Both the position numbers and the translations under genes were made by a program. The notes under the pieces were generated by a model, which saw only the letters and a list, made by a program, of their open reading frames with translations, was not told the DNA's origin and did no database searches. Shown here piece after piece: positions 7,671 to 8,305 of a stretch of DNA of 8,305 bases; positions within the stretch are counted from its first letter, which is position 1; each line of letters starts with the position of its first letter. The stretch is taken from positions 1 through 8,305 of the forward strand of contig JAFCZI010000089.1 in assembly GCA_019314425.1 (NCBI GenBank), in the 5' to 3' direction. This DNA comes from Deltaproteobacteria bacterium. GTDB taxonomy: Bacteria; Desulfobacterota; DSM-4660; Desulfatiglandales; Desulfatiglandaceae.

Positions 7671-7689
7671 AGCGCCCTTCGGGCGGGCT
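7671..7689. repeat. GC-rich hairpin beside the inverted repeat
   Basis: CGCCC (7673-7677) and GGGCG (7681-7685) form a tight stem around TTC. Partly complementary outer bases (AGC with GCT) allow a slightly longer, bulged stem. It lacks a T tract, so it is a poor intrinsic terminator, but it could stabilise the 3' end of the pstS-kinase transcript. Confidence 0.45.
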
Positions 7690-7694
7690 TAATC

Positions 7695-7773
7695 TCACCG
7701 CAAAGGCGCGAAGAACGCAAAGGCTTAAAAACAAAAAAATCTTTTCTTTACGTTCTTTGCGCCTCTGCGGTGA
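7695..7773. repeat. 79-bp inverted repeat (extragenic palindromic element)
   Basis: A left arm of 28 nt (7695-7722, beginning TCACCGCAAAGGCGCGAAG) pairs with the right arm (7746-7773, ending GCGCCTCTGCGGTGA). Only two positions are unpaired and one is a G-T wobble. The centre (7723-7745) is A/T-rich. Similar CACCGCAGAGGCGC palindromes are, from memory, scattered between genes in many Desulfobacterota and other environmental genomes. No transposase is present, so it could be a miniature element or a repetitive extragenic palindrome. Confidence 0.75.
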
Positions 7774-7816
7774 ACAATACTGACGCAGAAAAATGGAAAT
7801 TCCTATACTTTGAAAT

Positions 7817-7859
7817 TTAACAAAAGGCTAATCACCCATTAACACTTTCTTCTTATCCT
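7817..7859 (+). promoter_or_regulatory. Candidate Pho box and promoter upstream of the 84-residue protein
   Basis: Three heptamers, TTAACAA (7817-7823), CTAATCA (7828-7834) and TTAACAC (7839-7845), stand at exact 11-bp intervals. Eight nt later comes TATCCT (7854-7859), a -10-like hexamer. Motif, period and spacing match the two boxes in the pstS intergenic region. It would drive transcription to the right with a leader of about 120 nt before the start at 7988. Confidence 0.55.
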
Positions 7860-7920
7860 GCAAATAGCGTCATGGTTCCATGGAATCCGGCGCTTGCTGG
7901 AAATGGCCTGAGAAGAATTT

Positions 7921-7983
7921 ATGAACCGAAAACCACAATTTAACTGTGCCGGCTCCCCTCACGGGTCGTCGGGTAAGGAGTAA
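7921..7983 (+). CDS. Possible 20-residue leader ORF
   Basis: ATG at 7921 opens a 20-codon frame (MNRKPQFNCAGSPHGSSGKE) ending with TAA at 7981-7983, four nt before the next gene's ATG. A weak AGAAG lies about 5 nt upstream. Its last codons contain the AAGGAG that serves the 84-residue protein, so translation of this ORF could expose or block that site. It may equally be a chance ORF. Confidence 0.25.
   Translation: MNRKPQFNCAGSPHGSSGKE
7975..7980 (+). promoter_or_regulatory. Ribosome binding site that fixes the start at 7988
   Basis: AAGGAG ends 7 nt before the ATG at 7988. The longer frame opening upstream at 7946 has no such signal, so the shorter protein is preferred. Confidence 0.8.
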
Positions 7984-7987
7984 CATT

Positions 7988-8242
7988 ATGGGAAACAAGC
8001 GATACATCAATCGTCTGCACTGGGTATTTGATCTTCCTCATTCAGCGGGGTTTGCCTCTGAGGGAAAAGCGCCGACTCGCGTCATGATGAACTATGAACG
8101 AGCAACAGATGCAATGGAGATTGAAATTTTGGACCGAGGGCTTCCGGCGGATGTCCGGGAGAATATCTCATCATGGTTGCGCAAAAGCAGATATGTCTGG
8201 GATGTTATTGACGGGCCGGCGCCGGATGGAACACAACGCTGA
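7988..8242 (+). CDS. Hypothetical protein, 84 residues
   Basis: I do not recognise a family. The protein begins MGNKRYINRLHWVFDLP and has no signal peptide or membrane segment, so it is probably cytoplasmic. The middle (RATDAMEIEILDRGLP) looks like a short beta strand followed by an amphipathic helix (ADVRENISSWLRKSRYVWDVI). This suggests a small folded alpha/beta domain rather than a random frame. The strong ribosome binding site, and a candidate Pho box about 130-170 nt upstream, support expression under phosphate limitation. Its last 38 bp overlap, tail to tail, the end of a histidine kinase gene on the opposite strand. Confidence 0.65.
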   Translation: MGNKRYINRLHWVFDLPHSAGFASEGKAPTRVMMNYERATDAMEIEILDRGLPADVRENISSWLRKSRYVWDVIDGPAPDGTQR

Positions 8243-8305
8243 AACAGGTCCCATTCGCACCGGTGCTCTCCAGACGTATGGCGCCCCCCATCGACTCGAT
8301 GAGCG
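8205..8305 (-). CDS. Sensor histidine kinase, C-terminal end (5' partial)
   Basis: Read on the minus strand from 8303, the frame encodes LIESMGGAIRLES, then TGANGTCFSVVFHPAP, and stops at TAA (8207-8205). This is the last part of a HATPase_c domain: the helix after the G2 box, the MGG-x-I turn, then GT-x-FS-V for the final strand. It matches the form IVESMGGxIxVESxxGxGTxFxxxxP. Only about 33 residues are in the window, so the sensor type and partner cannot be told. A phosphate role (PhoR-like) would be guesswork from location. The gene is convergent with, and overlaps, the 84-residue protein. Confidence 0.78.
   Translation of the reverse strand, partial: LIESMGGAIRLESTGANGTCFSVVFHPAPARQ

Larger units (their letters stand above)
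7504..7987. other. 484-bp intergenic region
   Basis: No complete gene is visible here beyond a possible 20-codon leader ORF. From left to right it holds a decayed glycosyltransferase-like fragment on the minus strand (7510-7668), a hairpin (7671-7689), a long inverted repeat (7695-7773), a candidate Pho box with -10 (7817-7859), the palindrome TTCCATGGAA (7876-7885), and the tiny ORF at 7921-7983. No terminator with a T tract is evident after the kinase. Confidence 0.7.

Noticed and set aside
1..8305. CRISPR array, tRNA, rRNA or insertion sequence with transposase
   Set aside because: No regularly spaced repeats of CRISPR length, no RNA gene signatures and no transposase-like protein were seen on either strand.

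Overview
The window reads as a phosphate-acquisition and phosphate-sensing locus of a Gram-negative bacterium. My best guess is the Desulfobacterota (former Deltaproteobacteria). I base this on the style of the hybrid histidine kinase ([23 protein letters not shown] dimerisation helix, sensor and receiver domains in one chain), on the YibE/F-type membrane protein, and on a CACCGCAGAGGCGC-type extragenic inverted repeat. The taxonomic call is inference only.

Layout, left to right. (1) 1-1456, plus strand: a PhoA-type alkaline phosphatase missing only its N-terminus. A strong intrinsic terminator follows (1508-1550). (2) 1579-2877, plus strand: a YibE/F-family multi-pass membrane protein. Its C-terminal tail overlaps, tail to tail, the end of the next gene. 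(3) 2794-3630, minus strand: a PstS-like phosphate-binding protein, probably a lipoprotein. (4) 3631-3949: a divergent regulatory region with two back-to-back candidate Pho boxes. (5) 3950-4999, plus strand: a second, canonical PstS. It is followed after 26 nt by (6) 5026-7503, an 825-residue hybrid sensor kinase with a periplasmic solute-binding-protein-3 domain, one membrane helix, PAS, HisKA, HATPase and receiver domains. (7) 7504-7987: non-coding DNA with a decayed fragment that looks like a group-4 glycosyltransferase (minus strand), a small hairpin, a 79-bp inverted repeat, and a third candidate Pho box. (8) 7988-8242, plus strand: an 84-residue protein of unknown function with a good ribosome binding site. 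(9) 8205-8305, minus strand: the last 33 codons of another histidine kinase, cut by the window end.

How the parts fit: the phosphatase releases inorganic phosphate from organic esters in the periplasm, and the two binding proteins capture it for a Pst ABC transporter. The pstC, pstA and pstB genes are not in the window. The hybrid kinase lies directly behind pstS and probably shares its transcript. The main regulatory signal I found is a heptamer close to CTAACAA repeated every 11 bp. It occurs at three places, each pointing at the start of a different gene and each followed after exactly 8 nt by a -10-like hexamer. This is the architecture of PhoB/PhoP boxes. It would put both pstS genes, the hybrid kinase and the unknown 84-residue protein in one phosphate-starvation regulon.
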